The notes beneath the pieces are model-generated. The model saw only the letters and a list, made by a program, of their open reading frames with translations. It did not search any database and had not been told where the DNA came from. A DNA stretch of 64,000 nucleotides. It comes from Bacillota bacterium LX-D (lineage in GTDB: Bacteria; Bacillota; DUOV01; Zhaonellaceae). Positions within the stretch are counted from its first letter, which is position 1, and each line of letters opens with the position of its first letter. Below, piece by piece: positions 17,826 through 26,000 of this stretch. Position numbers and translations under genes: made by a program. The stretch is taken from positions 186,001-250,000 of the forward strand of contig JAVLUO010000002.1 of NCBI GenBank assembly GCA_031628995.1, given 5' to 3'.

Positions 17826-18316
17826 AAATCCCCCTAAAATATGCTCAATTTTGCTTAGGATTAGGTATAGGGCTAATTATAGCTTCCTTAATTATTTTGC
17901 TTACTAAACCGGCAAAAGTAGAACCTACTAAAGCAGAGATGGAAAAAATGGGTAGGTCTATTGGAATGGTTTATAAAGATGAAGTTCTATCTTTTCCTGC
18001 TGAAAATAAGCAGACGGCAAACCAGTCTATACAACCACAGGCAAAGGTTGTGCAGCAGCCTGCAACAAAACAATCTGAAGTAAAACAGTTTGCAGCAAAA
18101 CCGGCTGCAAAAACTGTAACTATAAAGGTTAACTCGGGTGAATCAATTCAACAAATTGGGCTGCGGCTGCGGAAAAACAATATAATTAAAGATGAACAGG
18201 CCTTTGTCAAGAGGCTGAAGGAATTGAAATTAACCCAAGAAATCCGTATAGGAACATACGCTTTAAAGACCAACAGCAATTTAGATCATGTAATTAAAAC
18301 GCTGGTTCGCCAATAG
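17801..18316 (+). CDS. Membrane-anchored MltG/YceG-like domain protein, start uncertain
   Basis: The C-terminal ~75 residues resemble the LysM-like N-terminal part of the MltG/YceG family (IKVNSGESIQQIGLRL, then NNIIKDEQAFVKRL, then IGTYAL and LDHVIKTL); the catalytic domain is absent. Upstream of the first TTG (17897) the frame is open back to 17795 and encodes a basic stretch plus a clear membrane helix (CLGLGIGLIIASLIILL), with no ATG, GTG or TTG. I therefore place the start at ATT 17801, eight bases after an AAGGGTG site. A conservative start is TTG 17897, which would cut the helix. A frameshift from swrB is another option. The function is unknown. Confidence 0.6.
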   Translation: MNFKLKKLKIPLKYAQFCLGLGIGLIIASLIILLTKPAKVEPTKAEMEKMGRSIGMVYKDEVLSFPAENKQTANQSIQPQAKVVQQPATKQSEVKQFAAKPAAKTVTIKVNSGESIQQIGLRLRKNNIIKDEQAFVKRLKELKLTQEIRIGTYALKTNSNLDHVIKTLVRQ

Positions 18317-18326
18317 GAGGCTTGAA

Positions 18327-19094
18327 ATGATAAGAGGTATTTACACGGCTGCAACAGGAATGCTGGTGCAAGATATTAAACAGGATTTGATTACCAACAA
18401 CATTGCTAATATTAATACTCCTGGGTATAAAAAATCCGAAGTTTCAGTTAGCTCCTTTCCCCAAGTTTTATTAAGTAAAATCGATGGGGAGAAGGGCAGC
18501 CAAAATGGCTCAAAGCCCATTGGGGCTTATAGTAATGGAGTCATGATTGATCGGGAAGTTATCGACTGGCAAAATGGTTCTTTAGAGGAAACAGGAAATA
18601 ACAGCGATCTAGCTTTGCTTGGTACTGGTTTTTTTACTCTACAAACGGCCCAAGGCGTCAGGTATAGCCAAAATGGCAGCTTTAAGGTTGATGGGCAAGG
18701 TTATTTAGTCAACAATCAAGGTGACTATGTCTTAGGCACTAACGGTAGAATTTTAGTTGGTGAAAATAATTTTAAAGTTGATCCTAACGGTGCTGTGACT
18801 GTGGATGGAACAAATGTAGATTATTTACGAATTACCAATTTTACTGATCCTAGTTACCTAACTAGGCAAGGCAGCGATTTGTATACGGCTATTAATCAAG
18901 CCCAAGCCAGAAATTTAGCTCCTGAGGAAGTTCAAATTAAACAAGGATTTATCGAAAAACCTAATTTTAATCTAGTGAATGAAATGGTCAATATGATTAT
19001 GGTTATGCGTTCTTATGAGTCAGGCCAGAAAACTATTCAAGCTCAAGACGAAATTTTAGGTAAAAGCGTTAACGATATAGCTAGTGTTAGGTAG
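18327..19094 (+). CDS. flgF: Flagellar rod protein FlgF (FlhO-type)
   Basis: 255-aa axial protein of the flagellar rod. It has the N-terminal signature IRGIYTAATGM and LITNNIANINTPGYKKSE, the central GTGFF motif and the C-terminal NMIMVMRSYESGQKTIQAQDE heptad region. AGGAGG precedes the ATG. It forms a tandem with the related gene at 19103, as in flhO-flhP of Bacillus. Which of the two is the proximal rod protein is assigned by order and similarity only. Confidence 0.88.
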   Translation: MIRGIYTAATGMLVQDIKQDLITNNIANINTPGYKKSEVSVSSFPQVLLSKIDGEKGSQNGSKPIGAYSNGVMIDREVIDWQNGSLEETGNNSDLALLGTGFFTLQTAQGVRYSQNGSFKVDGQGYLVNNQGDYVLGTNGRILVGENNFKVDPNGAVTVDGTNVDYLRITNFTDPSYLTRQGSDLYTAINQAQARNLAPEEVQIKQGFIEKPNFNLVNEMVNMIMVMRSYESGQKTIQAQDEILGKSVNDIASVR

Positions 19095-19102
19095 GTGATC
19101 TA

Positions 19103-19891
19103 ATGATAAGGTCTTTGTGGAACGGGGCATCTGGAATGACGGCTCAAAATAATCGGATGGATGTAATTACCAATAATTTAGCTAATGTTAATACTACAGG
19201 TTATAAAAAACAGCGTACTAGTTTTTCCGATTTACTTTATCAAGAATTAAACAGTACTACTTTGCCCATTAAAAATAATCAGCAAAACAAAGTACTAGTT
19301 GGCTCCGGTGTTAAGGTAAACAATACTTATTTTTTATTTGGTCAGGGTCAATTAATCGAAACGGGAAGAGATTTAGATGTAGCGATTCTCGGGAGAGGCT
19401 TTTTGGAAGTTGAGCTGCCGGATGGTCAATTCGCTTATACGAAGGATGGAAATTTGCATTTTGACCGGGGGCAGCTAGTTAATTCGGCAGGTTATAGGGT
19501 ATCTGCAGATATCACTGTGAACCCGGAAATTTTAAATACTGCCAAAAAAATTACAATCCAGGATAAAGGGACAATTTTGATTAATACGGATTTAGGTGAA
19601 AATATCGAAGCTGGAACTATTCCTCTTTTTAAGATTGATAACCCAAGTGCCTTAAAACCTGTGGGGCAAAATCTTTATACTTTAACCAATGCAAGTGGGT
19701 CTGTACAAATAGAAAGTCCTGAAGACCCGGGCAGCAGTTCCTTTAAACAAGGATATTTAGAAGGTTCCAATGTCAATATTTTAGAAGAAATGGTTGAGAT
19801 GATTGCTACCCAAAGGTCCTATCAATTTAATTCTCGATCGATTCAAAATTCCGATGAAATGTGGTCAATAGCTAATAATTTACGGCGTTGA
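19103..19891 (+). CDS. flgG: Flagellar rod protein FlgG (FlhP-type)
   Basis: 262-aa rod protein, paralogous to the preceding gene: IRSLWNGASGM, MDVITNNLANVNTTGYKKQR, and the C-terminal EMVEMIATQRSYQFNSRSIQNSDEM. Exported by the flagellar apparatus to form the distal rod. It starts 9 bases after flgF behind AGGTGAT. Length is typical. Confidence 0.9.
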   Translation: MIRSLWNGASGMTAQNNRMDVITNNLANVNTTGYKKQRTSFSDLLYQELNSTTLPIKNNQQNKVLVGSGVKVNNTYFLFGQGQLIETGRDLDVAILGRGFLEVELPDGQFAYTKDGNLHFDRGQLVNSAGYRVSADITVNPEILNTAKKITIQDKGTILINTDLGENIEAGTIPLFKIDNPSALKPVGQNLYTLTNASGSVQIESPEDPGSSSFKQGYLEGSNVNILEEMVEMIATQRSYQFNSRSIQNSDEMWSIANNLRR

Positions 19892-19932
19892 TTGCCGTTG
19901 GATGGAATAGTTTTTAGGGGGAGGGAGTAGGT

Positions 19933-20217
19933 ATGGAGGTTAGAGGATATGGGACAGCTGTCCCCATAAAAACAACAGCTCAGTCTGAACAACAAAAGGA
20001 ATTGGCCGCAGCTTGCAGTGATTTTACTGCTGTCTTTTACCAAATGGTTTTACAGGAAATGGATAAAACTATTGATCGTTCTTCGAACACATCAGCAGAA
20101 AGTACTTTTTTTCAGGAATTTTTTTATGACGAAATTTCGAAAGAGTTGGCGAAAAATCCAGATAATCAATTAGCCAATATGTTGTACCAGGAATTAACAG
20201 AAAAAGCAAAAAAATAA
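19933..20217 (+). CDS. flgJ: Rod-binding protein FlgJ (N-terminal domain only)
   Basis: 94-aa protein corresponding to the rod-binding domain of FlgJ, with AAACSDFTAVFYQMVLQEMDKTI and a C-terminal FFYDEISKELAK segment. The peptidoglycan hydrolase domain of proteobacterial FlgJ is absent, as is usual in Firmicutes. GGGGGAGG-type purines precede the ATG. It follows the two rod genes, consistent with rod capping. Confidence 0.85.
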   Translation: MEVRGYGTAVPIKTTAQSEQQKELAAACSDFTAVFYQMVLQEMDKTIDRSSNTSAESTFFQEFFYDEISKELAKNPDNQLANMLYQELTEKAKK

Positions 20218-20267
20218 TGATCATAATAGAGGGCTAATTACAGTACTGGAATTGTTGGAGGAATACA

Positions 20268-20768
20268 ATGTTACCAAATGCTACCGAAATAAAAGTTGGA
20301 ATAGCGGAGTACAAGGCAGCCAGCTCTCCCTATCAAATAATTACCTTAGGTTTGGGTTCCTGTGTGGGGGTTACATTATATGACCCTTACAACAAGATCG
20401 GCGGTTTAGTACACGTTATGTTGCCTGATAGTACTCAGTTTCAAAGTGTCACTAATCCGGCTAAGTTTGCTGATTTAGGGGTTCCAGTTCTTTTTAATGA
20501 AATGTTAAAATTGGGAGCAAAGAAAACGGCGCTGCAAGTTAAGATGGCAGGCGGTGCCCAAATGTTTCAATTTAATAATAGTAAATCCTCAAACTCCCTA
20601 AATATTGGTCAGCGCAATATAGAAATGTCTAAAGAAGTCATAGCAAAGCTGGGATTAAAAATTGTTGGGGAAGAAACTGGTGGAAATTTTGGGAGAACCA
20701 TGATTTTGGATACGTCTACGGGGAAAGTCTTTATCAGAACTATTGGGTCACCGCTGCGTACTATTTAA
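20268..20768 (+). CDS. cheD: Chemoreceptor glutamine deamidase CheD
   Basis: CheD (166 aa) deamidates receptor Gln residues and is regulated by CheC. The active-site signature is clear: LGSCVGVTLYD with the catalytic Cys near residue 33, GGLVHVMLP with the His, and the KMAGGAQMF segment. The ATG has GGAGG eight bases upstream. CheC is two genes downstream. Confidence 0.95.
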   Translation: MLPNATEIKVGIAEYKAASSPYQIITLGLGSCVGVTLYDPYNKIGGLVHVMLPDSTQFQSVTNPAKFADLGVPVLFNEMLKLGAKKTALQVKMAGGAQMFQFNNSKSSNSLNIGQRNIEMSKEVIAKLGLKIVGEETGGNFGRTMILDTSTGKVFIRTIGSPLRTI

Positions 20769-20790
20769 AGGGGAGGGGGAGAGGAAGGCT

Positions 20791-21561
20791 GTGGAGTTTA
20801 GTGAGTTTAAACGCAGAGTGCATCAACATTTCGGATTAAACTTAGACGGATACAAGGAGAAGCAGCTTAAACGTCGAATAGATAGTTTGATGCAAAATGT
20901 GCATTTTAACGATTACGGTTCTTACTTTGTTGCTTTACAAAAAGATAAAGAACAATTGAACCGTTTTTTGGATAAGGTCACAATTAATGTTTCGGAATTT
21001 TTCCGGAACCCTGATATATTTATGAATTTAGAAAAAAAGATTATTCCGGGGCTCTTGAAAAGAAAGTCTAGGCTAAAAATCTGGAGTGCCGCTTGTTCCA
21101 ATGGGTGTGAGCCATACTCCATTTCTATTATTTTAGAAGACCTTACTCCAAACCAGAATCATAGCATCGATGCTACTGATATAGATAAAAACATTTTGGA
21201 AGTTGCTCAAGAAGGAAAATATGAAGAACGATTTTTAAAAAATATATCGGCCGAACGGCTGCGAAAATATTTTCAAAAGAAGGAAGAATTCTACGTAGTT
21301 AATGAAAAAATTAAAAAGAGAATTGTTTTTAAGTACCAGGATCTCCTGACAGATCGGTATGATAGGAACTACGATTTAATTGTTTGCCGCAATGTTACTA
21401 TTTACTTTACGTCGGAAATGCAGGATAAGTTGTACAAGGGCTTTTTTGAAGCTTTAAGTCCCGGAGGAGTTCTTTTTATTGGCGCAACGGAAAACATGTT
21501 AAAGTATCGGGAATTAGGCTATGAAAAGATTTCCCCCTGGTTTTATCAGAAACCTTTTTAA
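20791..21561 (+). CDS. cheR: Chemotaxis methyltransferase CheR
   Basis: CheR methylates receptor glutamates using S-adenosylmethionine. The product (256 aa from the GTG at 20791) has an N-terminal helical domain and a SAM-binding methyltransferase domain with SAACSNGCEPYS, the ATDID motif and CRNVTIYF. The GTG is chosen because GAGGAAGG lies a few bases before it, and an earlier in-frame start would overlap cheD. The motif usually reads GEEPYS; here the first Glu is Cys. Confidence 0.94.
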   Translation: MEFSEFKRRVHQHFGLNLDGYKEKQLKRRIDSLMQNVHFNDYGSYFVALQKDKEQLNRFLDKVTINVSEFFRNPDIFMNLEKKIIPGLLKRKSRLKIWSAACSNGCEPYSISIILEDLTPNQNHSIDATDIDKNILEVAQEGKYEERFLKNISAERLRKYFQKKEEFYVVNEKIKKRIVFKYQDLLTDRYDRNYDLIVCRNVTIYFTSEMQDKLYKGFFEALSPGGVLFIGATENMLKYRELGYEKISPWFYQKPF

Positions 21562-21593
21562 ATACTTTGTGTAGTAAAGGAGTTCCTAAGGTA

Positions 21594-22196
21594 ATGGATC
21601 AATTGACAAATTTTGAATTAGATGTACTACAAGAAATAGGAAATATTGGTGCGGGCAACGCTGCCAGCGCTTTAGCTAAGCTTTTGAATAAAAGGATAGA
21701 TATGACTGTTCCTAAAGCAGGTGTGATGCCTTTAAACGATATTTGCTCTCTTATAGGCAACGAAGAGGATAAAGTGGCTTGTATTGATTTCTCAGTTGAT
21801 GGAGAAGCAAAAAGCCAAATCCTGTTTTTACTTTCAGAAGAAAGCTCTTATTATTTAATTGATATGCTTTTCGGCAACCCAATGGGCACTACCAAGGAGC
21901 TAGATGCAATGGGTTTATCAGCTTTACAAGAAATAGGGAATATACTATCCGGTTCATTTCTAACAGCTTTCTCTGATGTAACTAAACTTTCTTTTATTTA
22001 TTCTGTTCCTCAGTTTGCTTTTGATATGCTGGGGGCAGTACTTAGTGCTGCTTTACTAGAGGGAGGGTATTTTGAGGATCAGGTTTTAATTATTGAAACG
22101 CAGTTTTATCAAAACGAAATCAAAATTAACGGACACTTTTTCTTAGTGCCCGAAAATGGTTCTTTAAAGGTAATTTTTGATTCCCTTGGACTCTAA
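21594..22196 (+). CDS. cheC: CheY-P phosphatase CheC
   Basis: CheC (201 aa) dephosphorylates CheY-P and stimulates CheD release. Both phosphatase active sites of the D/S-x3-E-x2-N-x22-P pattern are intact: DVLQEIGN ending at a Pro 23 residues later, and SALQEIGN likewise. ATG 21594 is preferred over TTG 21567 because AAAGGAG lies upstream at suitable distance and the family starts near this point. cheY follows directly. Confidence 0.94.
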   Translation: MDQLTNFELDVLQEIGNIGAGNAASALAKLLNKRIDMTVPKAGVMPLNDICSLIGNEEDKVACIDFSVDGEAKSQILFLLSEESSYYLIDMLFGNPMGTTKELDAMGLSALQEIGNILSGSFLTAFSDVTKLSFIYSVPQFAFDMLGAVLSAALLEGGYFEDQVLIIETQFYQNEIKINGHFFLVPENGSLKVIFDSLGL

Positions 22197-22215
22197 TTTT
22201 ACGGAGGTATGGAAA

Positions 22216-22578
22216 ATGGGTAAAAGAATTCTAATAGTAGATGATGCAGCATTTATGCGCATGATGATTAAAGATATTTTAAATAAGAATGGTTATGAAG
22301 TTGTTGGAGAAGCAGAGAATGGGCAGAAAGCTGTCCAGTTATATAAAGAACTAAATCCAGATTTAGTTACCATGGATATTACGATGCCTGAAATGGATGG
22401 AATTGCAGCTGTGAAAGAAATTAAGAAAATTGATGGCAATGCAAAGGTAATTATGTGTAGTGCTATGGGGCAGCAAATGATGGTTATGGAAGCAATTCAG
22501 GCCGGAGCAAGGGATTTTATTGTTAAGCCTTTCCAACAAGAAAGAGTACTGCAGGCGATCCAAAAGACATTAGGTTAA
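22216..22578 (+). CDS. cheY: Chemotaxis response regulator CheY
   Basis: Single-domain receiver (120 aa). The acidic pocket (DDAAFMR at residues 9-10), phosphoacceptor Asp in TMDITMPEMDG (about residue 54), the switch Ser/Thr region (IMCSAMG) and the conserved Lys in KPF are all present. GGAGGT lies seven bases before the ATG. The adjoining cheC, fliM and fliY encode its phosphatases and switch targets. Confidence 0.96.
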   Translation: MGKRILIVDDAAFMRMMIKDILNKNGYEVVGEAENGQKAVQLYKELNPDLVTMDITMPEMDGIAAVKEIKKIDGNAKVIMCSAMGQQMMVMEAIQAGARDFIVKPFQQERVLQAIQKTLG

Positions 22579-22623
22579 TTACTGACTACTTAGGAATTGC
22601 AGTTAATGTGGTGGTGAATAAAA

Positions 22624-23607
22624 GTGGATGAGGTATTATCTCAATCGGAGATAGATATGCTTTTGAATGCTTTAACTTCAGGGGATCTATCTCCAGATGA
22701 TTTATCAAATGAAACAGAAGCTGGAAAAGTTAAAGAATATGATTTCCGCAGGCCCAATAAATTTTCGAAAGATCAAATGCGGACATTATATTTAATTTAC
22801 GATAATTTTGCACGTGTGGCAGCTAATTTTTTATCGGCATATCTTCGAGTTAACATTCAAGTTAAGATAGCATCTGTAGAACAACTAACTTATGAAGATT
22901 TCGTGCTTTCTGTTCCCACCCCAACTCTCTTAACAATTTTTACTATGGAGCCATTGCCTGGTTCCGCTATTTTAGAGACAAACTCCGGTTTTATTTTTCC
23001 CATCATCGACCTTTTATTCGGTGGCCCTGGCGCTATGCCAGCTAAATTAAGAGAGTTAACTGATATTGAAAGCAATGTTTTAAAAAATTTATATAAAAGG
23101 CTTTTAGAAAATGTGAATTTTGTATGGAGTGATATTTTCGAGATTCAAACTAATATTCAGTCTACGGAAACTAATCCTCAATTAAGCCAAATTATTTCGC
23201 CTAACGAAACGGTGGTTACAGTTACTCTTTCCACTAAAATTAACGATAACCAAGGGCTGATTAATTTTTGCCTGCCTTTCATGCTTTTAGAGCCTGTTTT
23301 GCCAAAATTAACAGCACGGCATTGGTTTACCAGCATTGATGAGGGTGAAGCAGAGGTTTATAAACAAAAAATTCGTCACTTTTTAGATAGAGTAGAACTG
23401 GATTTAGAAGCAGTATATGGGCAGACGAAAATTACGGTTCGGGATTTTTTAAATTTGCATGTGGGCGATGTAATCACCCTGGATAATCAAGTAGGTCAAG
23501 ATATGAATTTATTAGTGGGAGATTTGTTAAAATTTAAGGTTCAGCCTGGAATGACAGGAAAAAAATTGGCCGTTCAAATTACTGCTTTTGCCAAGGAGGC
23601 CGAATAA
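22624..23607 (+). CDS. fliM: Flagellar motor switch protein FliM
   Basis: C-ring protein (327 aa). The N-terminal CheY-P binding peptide LSQSEIDMLLNAL is followed by the CheC-like middle domain (about residues 50-230) and a SpoA domain (ITVRDFLNLHVGDVITL). GTG start behind a GTGGTGGTG purine site. It is one base ahead of fliY. Confidence 0.97.
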   Translation: MDEVLSQSEIDMLLNALTSGDLSPDDLSNETEAGKVKEYDFRRPNKFSKDQMRTLYLIYDNFARVAANFLSAYLRVNIQVKIASVEQLTYEDFVLSVPTPTLLTIFTMEPLPGSAILETNSGFIFPIIDLLFGGPGAMPAKLRELTDIESNVLKNLYKRLLENVNFVWSDIFEIQTNIQSTETNPQLSQIISPNETVVTVTLSTKINDNQGLINFCLPFMLLEPVLPKLTARHWFTSIDEGEAEVYKQKIRHFLDRVELDLEAVYGQTKITVRDFLNLHVGDVITLDNQVGQDMNLLVGDLLKFKVQPGMTGKKLAVQITAFAKEAE

Positions 23608-24822
23608 TTGAGTAATTTTTTATCACAAGAGGAAATTGATGCGTTACTTAATTCACCAGATTTGGTTGAAGAAGATGGATCTCAAAATGACTCCCAGGGT
23701 GATACCCAAAATGAATTTCAGAATGATCCTAAAGATGATGCCCGGAATACTCAGGATTATTTACCTGCTGAATTAGACCTATCCACCACAGAACAGGATG
23801 CGCTAGGGGAAATTGGTAATATTTCTATGGGTTCAGCAGCAACTGCTTTGTCTCAGTTGTTAGGCCAACGTGTTAATATAACGACACCAAATGTTACAAT
23901 TACATCTTCACAAGAATTAACGGAAACATTTCAAGTTCCTTATATGTTAATTGAAGTAAGTTATACTGAAGGTTTAAGAGGCACAAACTTACTGGTAATA
24001 AAAGTAAGTGATGCGGCTATTATAGCTGATTTAATGATGGGAGGGGATGGGAAAAACCCCTCAATTGAATTAAGTGAGCTGCAGGCAAGTGCTGTAGGAG
24101 AGGCTATGAATCAAATGATGGGTTCAGCTGCTACATCCATGAGTACTATTTTTCAAAAACCTATAGTTATATCTCCGCCTATCGTGAAGTCAATTAATAC
24201 GCAAAAAGACCCTATACCTTTTCCTTGGGATAATAATGAGAGAATAGTTGTTGTCTATTTTAAAATGGAAATAGGAAGCCTTGTTAACAGCGGAATTATG
24301 CAAATACTTCCTCTTTCTGTTGCTAAAGAAGAAACAGGCATCCTCTTGGGGACTAGCACTTCCTCCCCAGCAGCAACACCGGAAACAATTCAGGAAACAA
24401 TAACTACGGAACCTATTCAAGAAACAATGCCAACACCGCCTTCTTCTTTTGAAGAATCGCCGATGGATGAAAATGCAGCATCTTCAGAAATGGCAGGAGG
24501 CTATTATAGTACTGGTCCTAGCCTAAGCCGAAACCAAAGTAATCTAGCAGGAGAGTCTACAAAAAATTTAGAATTAATTTTAGATGTTCCTTTAAATATT
24601 TCAGTTATTTTGGGGAAAACAAAGAAGCCAATTAAAGAAGTCTTAAATTTAATACCTGGCAGCATTGTGGAATTGGAAAAATATGCTGAGGAACCTGTAG
24701 AGATTTTAGTTAATGGGACTTTAATTGCTCACGGAGAAGTTGTGGTTGTCAATGAATATTTTGGGGTAAGAATTACTTCCATTGATAGTCCTGTCCAGCG
24801 ACTAAATAATTTACGAAAATAA
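23608..24822 (+). CDS. fliY: Motor switch phosphatase FliY
   Basis: FliY (404 aa) is a switch component and CheY-P phosphatase. Order of domains: a CheY-P binding peptide FLSQEEIDALLN; a Gln/Asn/Asp-rich linker with repeated QND units (about residues 25-45); a CheC-like domain with two active sites (DALGEIGN and SAVGEAMN); a second Thr/Pro/Glu linker with TIQET-type repeats (about 250-285); and a C-terminal SpoA/FliN domain. TTG start; its AAGGAGG lies within the end of fliM. Last gene of the flagellar operon. Confidence 0.95.
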   Translation: MSNFLSQEEIDALLNSPDLVEEDGSQNDSQGDTQNEFQNDPKDDARNTQDYLPAELDLSTTEQDALGEIGNISMGSAATALSQLLGQRVNITTPNVTITSSQELTETFQVPYMLIEVSYTEGLRGTNLLVIKVSDAAIIADLMMGGDGKNPSIELSELQASAVGEAMNQMMGSAATSMSTIFQKPIVISPPIVKSINTQKDPIPFPWDNNERIVVVYFKMEIGSLVNSGIMQILPLSVAKEETGILLGTSTSSPAATPETIQETITTEPIQETMPTPPSSFEESPMDENAASSEMAGGYYSTGPSLSRNQSNLAGESTKNLELILDVPLNISVILGKTKKPIKEVLNLIPGSIVELEKYAEEPVEILVNGTLIAHGEVVVVNEYFGVRITSIDSPVQRLNNLRK

Positions 24823-24843
24823 AAGAGGCCAAAAGGCCTCTTT
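24822..24843. terminator. Bidirectional terminator between fliY and the SASP gene
   Basis: AAAGAGGCC (24822-24830) pairs perfectly with GGCCTCTTT (24835-24843) across an AAAA loop. T-rich sequence follows on both strands, so it can end the flagellar operon on the plus strand and the convergent SASP transcript on the minus strand. Confidence 0.88.
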
Positions 24844-24852
24844 AGCATACAG

Positions 24853-25032
24853 TTATAATTTAGGGGTACCAGGGTTTATCAAACTCCGTTCAGCAAGTTC
24901 GATAGCCTTTGCAACCAGTCTTCCGCATTCTCTTGAGGGAACTCCTCCGAAACCTTCCGTGGCAACGATTTGTTCAACACCAAGTTCCTTTGCTAATTCC
25001 CATTTAAGGGCATCGGACATAATTTTGGCCAT
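24853..25032 (-). CDS. Alpha/beta-type small acid-soluble spore protein
   Basis: 59-aa DNA-binding spore-coat-of-DNA protein that protects forespore DNA. It shows the two SASP signatures in order: LKWELAKELGV and GVPSRECGRLVAKAIELAERSL, the first containing the germination protease site type (E/AKELG). ATG 25032 is chosen over a TTG six bases earlier since AAGGAGG lies eight bases before it. A SigG-type promoter sits upstream (25067-25096). It is shorter at the N-terminus than the classical ~65-70-aa proteins, resembling the SspF-like branch. Confidence 0.88.
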   Translation of the reverse strand: MAKIMSDALKWELAKELGVEQIVATEGFGGVPSRECGRLVAKAIELAERSLINPGTPKL

Positions 25033-25066
25033 AGCCAAAGCCTCCTTATTTAACTGTACGCAAGTC

Positions 25067-25096
25067 TAGTATGAGCAGAAATTCGCTTTTTTATGG
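25067..25096 (-). promoter_or_regulatory. Candidate SigG promoter of the SASP gene
   Basis: Read on the minus strand, CCATA (25096-25092) and CATACTA (25073-25067) are separated by 18 bases. The -10 fits CATnHTA exactly and the -35 fits GHATR in four of five positions. SASP genes are typical SigG targets, and the position is 35 bases before the start codon. Confidence 0.6.
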
Positions 25097-25132
25097 TGTT
25101 ATAAAATTCCATTGTATTTTGGCATTTAACAT

Positions 25133-25164
25133 ATTATGTTGTAATTTTATTATGTTGTAATTTT
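25133..25164 (+). repeat. Perfect 16-bp tandem repeat
   Basis: Two exact head-to-tail copies of ATTATGTTGTAATTTT (25133-25148 and 25149-25164) lie in the leader of the PHP gene. Each contains TATGTT; the first copy is placed 17 bases after TTGTAT (25112-25117), so a -10 element may have been duplicated. Confidence 0.85.
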
Positions 25165-25194
25165 ACGATAAGAAATTTATAAAGGAGTTTAATT

Positions 25195-25956
25195 ATGTTA
25201 GTAGACTTACATACTCATCCTTTAGCACATGGTACGGGCAGTTATGATTTAGAATACTTACTGCCCTTTTTGGAGCAAGCTCAAAAGCAAAAGATAAGCG
25301 TATTTGGTTTTTCCGATCATGATTTATTCTTGGAAGATGTTGATTTCTCCATTAAGGACAAGCTGAATTCTTTCTTTCCAAGTTTAGAAGTTCGCTTAGG
25401 ACTAGAAGTTAACTATGATCCTGTCAGAGAACCGGATTTAAAAGTTTTATTAAAGCAGTTTCCTTTTGATTATTTAATAGGTTCAGTTCATGATTTAGAC
25501 GGTTGGATGTTTGACCATCCAGACTATATGGATCGCTATGAAAAGCTGGACATAGACGAATTTTACAGTATGTACTTCTCCATGGTAGAAAAAGTTGTCC
25601 TTTCAGATTTGTACCCAATTATTGGTCATTTAGATTTAGCCAAAGTTTTTGCTTTTCGGCCTACCAAAAATATTTTTTATTGGGTTGAACCTCTTTTACA
25701 ATTAATCAAGAAACATGACAAAGTGGTAGAAATTAATAGTACAGGTTTGTTTAAGCCGGTAGGAGAAATTTACCCGGAACCTAAAATTATTGAAAGAATG
25801 TTTGCTTTGAATATCCCCATTACTATAGGTTCTGATGCCCATGAAGCAGAACATGTAGGAAGGGCAGGACAAGAGATTTATGAGCTGCTGAGAAAGATTG
25901 GCTACAATAAAATTGCCATTTTTACTGATTTTAAACGGGATATTGTAGCTTTATAG
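25195..25956 (+). CDS. PHP-domain phosphatase, histidinol-phosphatase-like (HisJ/HisK)
   Basis: 253-aa PHP-superfamily metal-dependent phosphoesterase. Metal-binding motifs visible: LHTHP near the N-terminus, FSDHD (about residue 40), GSVHD (about residue 98), IGHLD (about residue 142) and SDAHEAEHVG near residue 220. The closest family I recognise is histidinol-phosphatase of the HisJ type, but no other his gene is nearby, so the substrate is unproven. AAAGGAG precedes the ATG. Confidence 0.8.
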   Translation: MLVDLHTHPLAHGTGSYDLEYLLPFLEQAQKQKISVFGFSDHDLFLEDVDFSIKDKLNSFFPSLEVRLGLEVNYDPVREPDLKVLLKQFPFDYLIGSVHDLDGWMFDHPDYMDRYEKLDIDEFYSMYFSMVEKVVLSDLYPIIGHLDLAKVFAFRPTKNIFYWVEPLLQLIKKHDKVVEINSTGLFKPVGEIYPEPKIIERMFALNIPITIGSDAHEAEHVGRAGQEIYELLRKIGYNKIAIFTDFKRDIVAL

Positions 25957-25971
25957 GGAAGTTTGTCTGAG

Positions 25972-26000
25972 GAAGGAATTTAACTTTTAGGGTAGAATAT
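25972..26000 (+). promoter_or_regulatory. SigH-type promoter, perfect consensus match
   Basis: GAAGGAATT (25972-25980), an 11-base spacer, and GTAGAATAT (25992-26000) satisfy RnAGGAwWW-N11-RnnGAATwW at every position. It begins 15 bases after the PHP gene and points at the small zinc-ribbon gene at 26210, leaving a ~205-base leader. Confidence 0.65.
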
